From the NCBI RefSeq assembly GCF_030159255.1, contig NZ_BSCT01000028.1, forward strand, positions 1 to 64,000: 64,000 nucleotides of DNA. Reading direction: 5' to 3'. Every line of letters starts with the position of its first letter. Position 1 is the stretch's first letter. This document shows positions 18,301 through 25,061 of this stretch, piece after piece. The stretch comes from Bradyrhizobium sp. SSBR45G. GTDB taxonomy: Bacteria; Pseudomonadota; Alphaproteobacteria; Rhizobiales; Xanthobacteraceae. The notes beneath the pieces were generated by a model. It worked only from the letters and a program-made list of their open reading frames with translations, was not told the origin of the DNA and searched no databases. The translations under genes and the position numbers were made by a program.

Positions 18301-18491
18301 CGCTGCTCGGTCTCGAGCGGCGAATAGCCCGGCGCCTTGGTGTTGATCTGCACCTGGACGTTGGTGATATCGGGCACGGCGTCGATCGGCAGCCGGGTGA
18401 AGTTCCAGGCGCCGAAGGCTGTGGCGGCGAGCGCGAGCAGCAGCACCAGCCAGCGCTGGCGGACGGCAAAAGCGAGGATCGCATCAATCAT
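15258..18491 (-). CDS. czcA: CzcA-type heavy-metal efflux RND pump
   Basis: A 1077-residue inner-membrane proton/metal antiporter of the HME-RND family, spanning twelve helices with two large periplasmic loops. The helix-4 motif DFGIIVDGAVIIVEN (about residues 401-415) matches the DFGx3DGAx3VEN pattern of the Zn/Co/Cd (CzcA) subgroup rather than the Cu/Ag pattern. The N-terminus (LPIDAVPDITNVQVQINT) and the loop GEFIPSLDEGD are also family hallmarks. It overlaps the adaptor gene by 8 bp. It forms the tripartite pump with the adaptor (18484-19476) and outer-membrane factor (19473-20741). Metal specificity is inferred from the motif. Confidence 0.93.
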   Translation of the reverse strand: MIDAILAFAVRQRWLVLLLALAATAFGAWNFTRLPIDAVPDITNVQVQINTKAPGYSPLETEQRITFPVETAMGGLPRLDTTRSLSRYGLSQVTVVFQDGTDIYFARQQVNERIQQIKDQLPPGVEVAMGPLSTGLGEIFMYAVEAKPGAKTPDGADYSLTDLRTVQDWIIRPQLRGVPGVIEVNTIGGFERQFHVLPDPGRLMAYKISFRDVIAALASNNANVGAGYIERNGEQYLVRAPGQVGSAAELKDIVIGARGGTPVRIGDVAEVAEGRDLRTGAATLNGEETILGTAMLLIGENSRSVARRVSARLDEIARSLPEGVVTRTLYDRTHLVEATIRTVETNLLEGAALVVVVLFLLLGNIRAALVTACIIPLSMAMTITGMVESKVSANLMSLGAIDFGIIVDGAVIIVENCLRLLSHAQHRKGGLLTTSERLQTIVSGAREVIGPSLFGTLIIAVVYLPVLTLTGVEGKMFTPMALTVLMALGAAVLFSITFVPAAVAIFVTGRVSEQENIVMRGARRIYAPLLRTAIAYRMTVAAVAVVIVAVSGVAATRMGGEFIPSLDEGDVALAALRIPGTSLTLSVDLQKALEARLRRIPEVKDVFTRIGTAEVATDPMAPSQGDGYIMLKPRAEWPDPAKPKAQLVAEIEQAAGEIPGSNYEISQPIQLRFNELISGVRSDVGVKIFGDDLDILQGAARQVEAAIRGIAGATDVKTEQVAGLPILTVKIDRQALSRYGLSVAEVQNVVEIAIGGKAVGKLFDGDRRFDIVVRLPERLRGNLDAIRAIPIPLPAGDEQTTAPLRTAFNAAAQPRYVPLSSVAAVASAPGPNQVSRENGKRRIVVSANVRARDLGSFVTEAQAAVAEKVKLPPGYWIGWGGQFEQLVSATKRLTIVVPIALALVFLLLFMSMGSLADAALVFSGVPLALTGGIAALLLRDLPLSISAGVGFIALSGVAVLNGLVIIAFIERLRQEGRSVIAAVEEGALARLRPVLMTALVASLGFVPMALATGAGAEVQRPLATVVIGGIISSTMLTLLVLPALYVLFRREAHAQVQTAQSSPTTETAPGSASGSGP

Positions 18492-19476
18492 GCTCGGCCT
18501 CCCCCTTGCCCATCTCCGCTTTCACGACAAAGCTGTTCTCGGCGACATAGTGCTCGCCGGGAGAGAGGCCGTCGCGGATCTCGACATAGGTCGGATCGGA
18601 TTCGCCCGTTGCCACGGGGCGCGCCTCGATCTTGTCGCCCTCCTCGCGCACGAACACGACGGTCCTGTTCTCCAGCGTCTGGATCGCGCTGGCGCGCACC
18701 GCGACGGCGACGCTGCGCTTGGCGAGCACCAGCCGCGCGGTGACGAACAGGCCGGTTCGCAAGCGGCCGTCGGCATTGGCCAGCACGACGCGCGCGAGCG
18801 CCGTCTGCGTCTCGCTGGCGCCGACGGGGGCGATGTAGGACACGTTGCCCTTGATCGCGCCGCGGCCGTCGTCGGGATCGATCAACACCTCGTCGTCGAG
18901 CCGGACCCGCCTGAGATCCTGACGGTAGATCGACAGATCGACCCAGATGGTCGAGAGGTCGGCGACAACGAAGGCCGGCTTCTGCTCGGAGGCGTATTCG
19001 CCGAGCGAGATCTGGCGGTCGATGATGGTGCCGCCGAGCGGCGCCTTGAGGTCGTAGGCGGTCAGGCTCTGGTTGCTCTCGATGGACGCGAGCTGTTCGT
19101 CCTTGGCGACGGTGTCGCCGATGCGCTTTCTGATCGCGCGGACGATGCCGGGAAAGCGCGGCGTCACCTGCACCAGCGCTTCCTGATTGGCGCGGAGCAC
19201 GCCGTTGAACGCCAGCGTGTCCGACAAGGTCGCGGGTCCGGCTTCGGCGAGCGTCACGCCGGCCGCTGCGAGCTTCACGTCGCTGACGCGGATGCGGTCG
19301 GCACCATGCTCGTCCTGCTCGACGTGATCCTTCGGCGCCGGCTTTTCGGCATGATCCGTCTCGGCATGGCCGATGGTCGCCTCCGTATGCGGCACCGCGT
19401 CGACCAGGACACGCGACGCGGCGGCGCCGCCCGCGGCCGCGAGGATCGCGATCAGAATGACGGTGGATGTCTTCAT
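18484..19476 (-). CDS. czcB: CzcB-type periplasmic adaptor of metal efflux pump
   Basis: A 330-residue membrane-fusion protein linking the RND pump to the outer-membrane factor. A hydrophobic N-terminal anchor (residues 1-25) is followed by a His/Asp/Glu-rich linker (TEATIGHAETDHAEKP... DHVEQDEHGAD) that could bind metal. Then come the barrel-sandwich hybrid (VTPRFPGIVRAIRKRIGDTV), a short helical hairpin, and the beta-barrel domain (TRTVVF-type strands near residue 270). ATG 19476 is the start; the longer frame upstream is the overlapping CzcC gene read in another frame. It overlaps CzcC by 4 bp and CzcA by 8 bp, so the complex is translationally coupled. Confidence 0.9.
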   Translation of the reverse strand: MKTSTVILIAILAAAGGAAASRVLVDAVPHTEATIGHAETDHAEKPAPKDHVEQDEHGADRIRVSDVKLAAAGVTLAEAGPATLSDTLAFNGVLRANQEALVQVTPRFPGIVRAIRKRIGDTVAKDEQLASIESNQSLTAYDLKAPLGGTIIDRQISLGEYASEQKPAFVVADLSTIWVDLSIYRQDLRRVRLDDEVLIDPDDGRGAIKGNVSYIAPVGASETQTALARVVLANADGRLRTGLFVTARLVLAKRSVAVAVRASAIQTLENRTVVFVREEGDKIEARPVATGESDPTYVEIRDGLSPGEHYVAENSFVVKAEMGKGEAEHD

Positions 19477-20741
19477 CGCGTGGCCTCCCGTGCCAGAGTG
19501 AAGGGGCGGCCGATCAGGCCTTCGATCGTCGCGACGGCGACATGGATGTTCTGCAGCGCCTCCTGCTCGCGCAGCCGCGCCTGCGCGACGCTGGCCTGCG
19601 CGTCGAGCACCTCCAGCAGCGTGAAGCGGCCGGCGCTGTAGCCCTGCGCGATTTCGTCGGCGGCCTCCTGCGCCCGGGGAATCGCGATCTCGCGCAGCAC
19701 CGACAATTCGCGCAGCGAGCCCTGCAGTGAATCGTAGGCGCGGCCGGCGATCACCAGCAGCGCGTTGCGGTTCGCCTTGCGCTCGGCCTCGGTCTTGGCG
19801 AGGCTTTCCTGCGCGGAGAGAATGTTGCCCTGATTCTGGTCGAAGACGGGGATCGGCACGGAGACGCTGAGCCTGACGGCGTCGTCCTGCGTGTCGTTGA
19901 AATGCCGCCACCCGGCGCCGACGCGCACGTCGGGATACGGCTTGAGCCGCGCCAGCAGCAGCTCGGCATTGCGTTGCGCATACACCGCGGTCCAGCGCGT
20001 CAGCTGTGGATTGGCGTCGATCGCGGCGATCACGGTCTGGAACGAGGGCGGCTGGCCGGTCGCGTCGAAGCGCCCGGTGACGGTGGGCAATTTCGCCAGG
20101 GCATCGCCGGTCAGCACCGCGAGCTCACGGCGGGCACTCGCCAGCACCGCCTTGACGCGCTCGCGATCGGCCCGCACCAGCGCCGAGGCGACCTCGGCGC
20201 GACCGGTCTCCGCTGGCGACGAGGCGCCGGCCTCGACGCGCCGCCGCAGCAGCGGCGTCAGGCGATCGAGGGCCGCGACCTGATCGTCGAGGATCTGGAT
20301 GCGGCGCTGGGTCGCGAGCACGGTCACGAAGGCGACCGCTGTCTCCGACAGCACCTCGAGCCGGACCGCCTGGCGCTGGATCTCGGCGACCTGGACGCCG
20401 GCCTGGCCTGCAGCGATGCGCGCATCGCGCTTGCCGAACCATTCGAAGGTCTGGCTGATCTGCAAGGTGGTCTCGGCCGATCTTGTGCCGCGATACGGCC
20501 CCGAGCCGAGCGAGTTGTCCTGCTCGTAGCTGAGCTCCGGATTGAGCCGCGCGCCAGCCTGCAGCCGCTGGCCGGAGGCGATGCCGATATCGCGATCGGC
20601 AGCCGACAGCCGCGGATTGCTGGCGATCGCGCGCGACAGCGCCTCGCGCAAGGTCAGGGTCTGCGCCGCCGCCGTGTGCACGGGCAGCGCGAGCAGGGCT
20701 GCCGCGCAGATCGCGCGTGCAGCCATCGCGGGGAATGGCAT
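19473..20741 (-). CDS. czcC: CzcC-type outer-membrane efflux factor (TolC family)
   Basis: A 422-residue outer-membrane channel protein. A signal peptide spans residues 1-26 (cleavage near HTAAAQT), followed by two repeats of the outer-membrane efflux fold with long helices, starting LTLREALSRAIASNPRLSAADRDIGIA. The NPxLxxA pattern after the signal is typical of CzcC/CusC. It is the first gene of the pump trio, coupled to CzcB by a 4-bp overlap. It follows a small exported HHCHGC protein gene by 58 bp on the same strand, and the four genes probably form one operon. Confidence 0.9.
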   Translation of the reverse strand: MPFPAMAARAICAAALLALPVHTAAAQTLTLREALSRAIASNPRLSAADRDIGIASGQRLQAGARLNPELSYEQDNSLGSGPYRGTRSAETTLQISQTFEWFGKRDARIAAGQAGVQVAEIQRQAVRLEVLSETAVAFVTVLATQRRIQILDDQVAALDRLTPLLRRRVEAGASSPAETGRAEVASALVRADRERVKAVLASARRELAVLTGDALAKLPTVTGRFDATGQPPSFQTVIAAIDANPQLTRWTAVYAQRNAELLLARLKPYPDVRVGAGWRHFNDTQDDAVRLSVSVPIPVFDQNQGNILSAQESLAKTEAERKANRNALLVIAGRAYDSLQGSLRELSVLREIAIPRAQEAADEIAQGYSAGRFTLLEVLDAQASVAQARLREQEALQNIHVAVATIEGLIGRPFTLAREATR

Positions 20742-20799
20742 GAAATCAACCTGTCTTGACGAGCAATGAGGGACGGCGCTTGCCGTCGGGCACGTGACG

Positions 20800-21162
20800 T
20801 CAGATCAGGTGTCTTGGTGGTGGGGAGTCCGATTCGGGCAGAACCCCGGCCCGAAGCACGGGAATGGGCCAGCCGATTGCAGCAACCCTGTCAGCCGGAA
20901 CGGCGGCGAGCTGCAGCTGCGGCACGGCGACCGAGAAGCAGCCATGGCAATGATGATCCACCAAGCTGCGCTGATCGGAGTGATCGGCCTTGTCCAGCAG
21001 TGATGCGATTTCCGTCTTGCCGGTGGAGGGATGCGCGACGTCGAGGTCGCAGGCGCCGTGCAGCGCTCCGGCGAACAGATAGGCGATCATCACGCACAAC
21101 ACCGCGACCCGGCGCAGCAGGCCGGGACGGCTCGTGAGGAATCGTCGATCATTGATGCGCAC
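20800..21162 (-). CDS. Small exported HHCHGC-motif protein preceding czcCBA
   Basis: A 120-residue protein with a basic N-terminus, one hydrophobic segment at about residues 18-37 (signal peptide or anchor), and a His/Cys cluster HHCHGC at residues 70-75. A Leu/Pro/Ala-rich tail follows. Further His residues lie at 35, 44 and 61. No named family was recognised with certainty. It is 58 bp upstream of czcC in the same direction, and that position plus the cluster suggests a periplasmic metal-binding accessory or sensor of the efflux system. The role is inference. Confidence 0.7.
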   Translation of the reverse strand: MRINDRRFLTSRPGLLRRVAVLCVMIAYLFAGALHGACDLDVAHPSTGKTEIASLLDKADHSDQRSLVDHHCHGCFSVAVPQLQLAAVPADRVAAIGWPIPVLRAGVLPESDSPPPRHLI

Positions 21163-21240
21163 CGCGCCCCCTGTCGCCCCGCGGATAGCACGGGGGCGGC
21201 GGTGTTGTCGATCAGCAACAATGTAACAAGGGGAACCGCG

Positions 21241-21849
21241 TCACGGCAGTGCAAGCGCAGGAGCGAGGATCACGCAGGCGAGCAGCGCCAGGGCCGCAGC
21301 GCTGCAGCGATAGCCGAACGTCGCCGGGACGGCGCGTCCGAGGCCACGGCGCAGGGTCGCGCCGAGCACGATCCAGCCGCCTCCGATGGTCACGGTCGAC
21401 AATCCGAGCGCGATAGTGAAGGGCAGCAGGCGCGCGGCATCGGCCTCCGGCGGCAGCAGCGTGAAGGCGAAGATGATCGCCTTCGGATTGAACAGCGTGG
21501 TGATGAACACGCGGCGCAGCGTCACCGGCTGCGCATCGCCGGCGGAGCCGCTGCCGTGACGCCACAGCGCGGCAGCAAGGTGCAGCAGATAGAGCACGAC
21601 GACGATGCGCAGGACGTGTCCCACGAGCGGGGCGGCGGCGAGCGCCGGTCCGAGCACGATGCGCAGGATCAGGATCGCAAGCAGATAGCCCGCAAGCTCG
21701 GCCAGCAGCAGATGAAGAGAGACGCGCACGCCGCCGCTGGCGCCCGCGGTGGCAAGCAGCGTGTTGGTCGGGCCGGGCGTGGCGAGCAACGCCACGGCGG
21801 CTGCGACGAAGGTCAGGATATCCATGGCCGCATCAAGCACGCGCATCAT
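21241..21849 (-). CDS. LysE/RhtB family amino-acid exporter
   Basis: A 202-residue inner-membrane protein with about six hydrophobic helices. The family motif at the first helix is recognisable: ALLATPGPTNTLLATAGASGG near residue 20 corresponds to the xPGP block of LysE/RhtB proteins, and FITTLFNPKAIIFAF near residue 115 to the second block (NPKA). ATG 21849 is my choice; MDILTF at 21825 is a shorter alternative. The length is normal for the family. It is divergent from the amidase at 22200 across about 350 bp. The exported amino acid or derivative is unknown. Confidence 0.87.
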   Translation of the reverse strand: MMRVLDAAMDILTFVAAAVALLATPGPTNTLLATAGASGGVRVSLHLLLAELAGYLLAILILRIVLGPALAAAPLVGHVLRIVVVLYLLHLAAALWRHGSGSAGDAQPVTLRRVFITTLFNPKAIIFAFTLLPPEADAARLLPFTIALGLSTVTIGGGWIVLGATLRRGLGRAVPATFGYRCSAAALALLACVILAPALALP

Positions 21850-22199
21850 GTGCCAGCCTTGACGTCGGTCAATGTCCGGCGCGGGCCGTGGCTGAGCATT
21901 GATGATCACCTTGCCTGCACGTGGCTTCCGACCGGGCAATCGATTATGCGGCCTTGGCAGCGGCGATCATGAGTCCCGTTTTCCGGAACGCTCTGCACCT
22001 CGGCCATTCGTCCGTGCTGATGAGGACAGAGGTAAGCCGTGGCTGCATGAGCGCACCGTATGGCAGCATGCGGGGCGGTTGATTGACTTGGGCCTGCTGC
22101 CAACTAAGGTTCGCGCCGCCGGATGTTGAACGGCGCATGATCATCGCGCGGCTCTGACGCCGTGCATCGATGATCGGCGCGCAAGGATCGGAAGACGGG
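21850..22199. other. Divergent intergenic region
   Basis: These 350 bases separate the LysE exporter (minus) from the amidase (plus). I see no gene, RNA or strong repeat. Promoters for both flanking genes should lie here, and a GGAAGACGGG immediately before 22200 is the amidase ribosome-binding site. Confidence 0.5.
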
Positions 22200-23675
22200 A
22201 TGACTTTGGCGATGAGCTGGGACGAGTGGGCCCGGCATGATGGCGTGGCGTTGGCGGCGCGCGTGAAGAGCGGCGAGCTGACCCCGGCAGAGCTCGCAAG
22301 GCAGGCGGCGGAAGCAATCGCGAAGGTTGATCCCACACTGTCCGGCGTGGTCGAGGTGTTCGCCGATGCCGTCGAGGACCCGGTCAAGGCCGGCGCCAAT
22401 CCTGCTGGTCCGTTCGCCGGCCTGCCGTTCCTGATGAAGGATCTCGGGCCGACCATGGCCGGGCGGCTGCAGGAGCAGGGCTCGCTCTATATGCGCGGCA
22501 ACCGTCCCGCCGCCGATACGCACCTGACCTCGAAGATGCGCAAGGCCGGTCTCAATCTGATGGGACGGACCACGACGCCGGAGTTCGGCGTCTGCAGCTC
22601 GGCGGAAAATCCGGCCGTCTACGTCACGCGCAATCCGTGGAATACCGACTACACGACCTGCGGCTCGTCGGCCGGAAGTGCGGCGATGGTCGCCGCCGGC
22701 GTGGTGCCGATCGCGCATGCGACCGATGGCGGCGGCTCGATCCGCATTCCCGCCGGCGTCAACGGCAATATCGGCTTGAAGGTCTCGCGCGGCGTGTTCT
22801 CGATCGCGCCGCACCTGTCGGATCTCTCCGGCCTCGTCTCGATCCAGGGCTGCCAGTCGCGCAGCGTGCGCGACACCGCGGCGTTCGTCGACCATTGCCG
22901 TGGCGGCGCGCCCGGCGAGTTCATGCCGTATTGGACCACGCCGGAGCCGTATGTCGAGCTGATCAAGCGCGATCCGGGCAGGCTGAAAATCGCGCTGTCC
23001 CACCAATGGGGCGACTATCGTGCGACGCCGCACATCGCGGCCGAGCTCGAGCGCGTCGGCAAGTTTCTCGAAGGCCTCGGCCATCACGTCGGCTACGCCT
23101 TGCCGGAGGTCGACTATCGCACAGCCTTCGCCGCGCAGACCACCTGCTACATCTCGAACTTCGCGATCGTCATCAACAATCTGCTCGCGTCGCGCAAGCT
23201 CGAGCGGCCGCCGGCCGACCTGATCGAGCCGGTCAACATCCGCATCTGGGAGGCCGGCCGCGGCACCAGCTTCGCCGAGCGTGCGGCGATGCAGGCGGTG
23301 TTCAACACGACGTCGCGCGCCTTCGGCGCGTTCTTCGAGGACTGGGACATCATCCTGACGCCGATCACGGCGCTGCCGACGCCAAAGATCGGCACCACGG
23401 AATATCTGACGATCAGCGACAATCCCGACGTGCTCGACTGGTTCGAGAATCTCTGGCGCAACTTCGCGTTCACGCCGCTCGCCAATCTCTGCGGCATCCC
23501 AGCGATCTCGCTGCCGCTCGCCAGCAACGAGCACGGCCTGCCGCTCGGCATTCAGGCAATCGGCAAGCAGGCCGATGACGGCCTGCTGCTGCAGCTCGCG
23601 GCGCAGATCGAGCGCGCCATCGGCGGCGAGTGGAACGGCGGTGCCACCCCAGCGGTGCACGTCACCGCGGGCTGA
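22200..23675 (+). CDS. Amidase (amidase signature family)
   Basis: A 491-residue hydrolase of C-N amide bonds. The amidase-signature triad is intact: Lys 80 in FLMKDLG, cis-Ser 156 in CGSSAGS, and nucleophile Ser 180 in TDGGGSIRIPAG, with the usual 24-residue Ser-Ser spacing. The second half carries the family's typical TPITALPTPKIG and NLCGIPAISLPL segments. ATG 22200 is preceded by GGAAGACGGG; ATG 22170 would add 10 residues. No signal peptide is seen, so it is cytoplasmic. It is one of three separate amidase-signature genes in this window. The substrate is unknown, and the neighbouring LysE exporter gives no firm hint. Confidence 0.9.
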   Translation: MTLAMSWDEWARHDGVALAARVKSGELTPAELARQAAEAIAKVDPTLSGVVEVFADAVEDPVKAGANPAGPFAGLPFLMKDLGPTMAGRLQEQGSLYMRGNRPAADTHLTSKMRKAGLNLMGRTTTPEFGVCSSAENPAVYVTRNPWNTDYTTCGSSAGSAAMVAAGVVPIAHATDGGGSIRIPAGVNGNIGLKVSRGVFSIAPHLSDLSGLVSIQGCQSRSVRDTAAFVDHCRGGAPGEFMPYWTTPEPYVELIKRDPGRLKIALSHQWGDYRATPHIAAELERVGKFLEGLGHHVGYALPEVDYRTAFAAQTTCYISNFAIVINNLLASRKLERPPADLIEPVNIRIWEAGRGTSFAERAAMQAVFNTTSRAFGAFFEDWDIILTPITALPTPKIGTTEYLTISDNPDVLDWFENLWRNFAFTPLANLCGIPAISLPLASNEHGLPLGIQAIGKQADDGLLLQLAAQIERAIGGEWNGGATPAVHVTAG

Positions 23676-23703
23676 AGCGGCGTCACCGCGCCGCTGACGG
23701 TCG

Positions 23704-24471
23704 TCAGTTGCGGGACGATGCCCAGCCGGGCCCCTGCCGCTCACGCGGCGGGCTGCTCACCTCGGCCATCAAGGGCTGGTCTTGAAGGATCGAGATGCCG
23801 GTCTCGTCGATCACGAAACGCGGCCGCACTTGCCGTGCGTCGCTGTCCTGGATCATGGCCATCCGCTCATTGTCGAGCAGCAGCCAGCGCCCGTCGAGCC
23901 GCGCCGCGACGACGGCATGGTCTTCATCGCGCGTCGTGTTGTGCAGGATGATGATGCGCAGGTCGTTCGCCGCGATCCCGGCCAGCCGCAGCGCCATGAA
24001 CTTCGCGATCGCATAGTCTTCGCAGTCGCCCGCCAGATGGGTGAAGGTGACGAGCGGAGACGCCCAGACGTCGATTTCGCCATATTGGGTGAGGTCGCTG
24101 GCGGGACGGATGGCCAGATTGATCGCACGGTTGATTTCGCCAAGCCGGGCGCGGCCCTCTTTGGCGCGCCCCTGATCGACGATGGCCAGCAGGCGCAACG
24201 CGGCTGGCGAGACACAATGGTCGCGATCGCCGTCGCACAGCGCAAGCTGCACGCGCTCGTCGTCGAGCCTGCGCGAAAGCGTGAGCCATTTGTTCAGCAG
24301 CGGGCTGGCCCAGAGCTCCGTCCGTTGCAGGCCGAACGGCTCGAGGTCGCCCATCGCTGCTGCGAGTCCCAGCGGCTGCCCGATCGGACCGGCGCCGACC
24401 GGGCTGATCCAAAGCAGCGCACTGGCGGCCGCTGCCGCAAACGATGCGCCCATCCGCGCGAGTCCAATCAT
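23704..24471 (-). CDS. LapG-like transglutaminase-fold cysteine protease (BTLCP/DUF920)
   Basis: A 255-residue protein with an N-terminal signal peptide (residues 1 to about 27) and a bacterial transglutaminase-like cysteine proteinase domain. The catalytic triad is visible as Cys 150 (LAGDCEDYAIAKF), His 185 (DEDHAVV) and Asp 200 (WLLLDNE). The best-known member, LapG of Pseudomonas, is a periplasmic protease that cuts the N-terminus of a large type I secreted adhesin and releases it from the cell. Here a 2138-residue type I secreted protein is the divergent neighbour, so an analogous role is plausible. No LapD-like GGDEF-EAL partner is in the window, and the adhesin shows no exact TAAG-type site. 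The function is inferred. Confidence 0.85.
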   Translation of the reverse strand: MIGLARMGASFAAAAASALLWISPVGAGPIGQPLGLAAAMGDLEPFGLQRTELWASPLLNKWLTLSRRLDDERVQLALCDGDRDHCVSPAALRLLAIVDQGRAKEGRARLGEINRAINLAIRPASDLTQYGEIDVWASPLVTFTHLAGDCEDYAIAKFMALRLAGIAANDLRIIILHNTTRDEDHAVVAARLDGRWLLLDNERMAMIQDSDARQVRPRFVIDETGISILQDQPLMAEVSSPPRERQGPGWASSRN

Positions 24472-25061
24472 CTGACGCCCCGTTGCCGGAACTCGACTGC
24501 GCGAAGGCGCCAGCGGAACCGGATGCTTGTTGAGCCGAGCATCCGCGTCGGGGCTTTGACGCAGCTTAAAGCCGGGCTGCCCGCGAGAAAATCGTAGCCC
24601 TCAGGCTGAACGTTGTGTTGCTTCGATGCGACAAATCCTAGCGAAAGCCGAGTGAAGGTCGCGAGCGGCACAGGTGATTCCCGCAAAGGTTGTCGTGTCT
24701 GTTTCGGCTAAATCGATGCAATATGTAGATTTTTATTGGCCCGCTCTCGGTCGTCGGCGCGAAACGTCTCCACGGGAGTACGTGGGTGTGGATGTCGCGG
24801 TCCGGCCATGTAATAAGTGAAAAATGTATTCTTAAAATGACTGTAGTTAGGTCATTTTTGTCATTCGAATACTTCGCTCGTCTTGGTTTTCCTTGCGAAA
24901 AAGAAGGCCGAAACTTGGCGTCCTGAAAGCAAACTCGTGGGATGTGCCGTTTCCCACCCCTTGGAGCACAAGCTGAAGATGGTTCCTCCTGACACTCGCC
25001 AGTGATATGCAGACTTCGAACATCAATTGTTATGTAATTATTAACCATAGTCGGTGGCCCC
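24472..25061. other. Long AT-richer intergenic region upstream of the adhesin
   Basis: These 590 bases lie between the divergent LapG-like gene and the giant surface-protein gene. They are distinctly more AT-rich than the rest of the window, especially 24710-25050. I see no convincing gene; a 72-residue minus-strand frame at 24468-24686 has no recognisable content. An inverted repeat is listed separately. The length and composition suggest a complex regulatory region for the adhesin. Confidence 0.6.
24826..24872. promoter_or_regulatory. Nested inverted repeat upstream of the adhesin gene
   Basis: AAAATGAC (24834-24841) and GTCATTTT (24851-24858) form perfect 8-bp arms around a 9-bp centre. 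They are flanked by GTATTC (24826-24831) and GAATAC (24867-24872), also complementary. The element sits about 190 bp upstream of the adhesin start in AT-rich DNA. It could be an operator or a transcript hairpin; no factor can be named. Confidence 0.45.

Noticed and set aside
21162..21240. GTTGTCGATCAGCAAC as a metal-regulator operator before the efflux operon
   Set aside because: The dyad is imperfect (two central mismatches in each arm) and short, with no MerR- or ArsR-type gene nearby.
22104..23744. 546-residue minus-strand frame opposite the first amidase
   Set aside because: The plus-strand frame has the intact amidase triad; the antisense frame is Arg/Asp-rich without recognisable content.
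24468..24686. 72-residue minus-strand frame upstream of the LapG-like gene, overlapping it by 4 bp
   Set aside because: The overlap resembles coupling, but the peptide has no family resemblance, no clear ribosome site, and lies in the AT-richer non-coding region.
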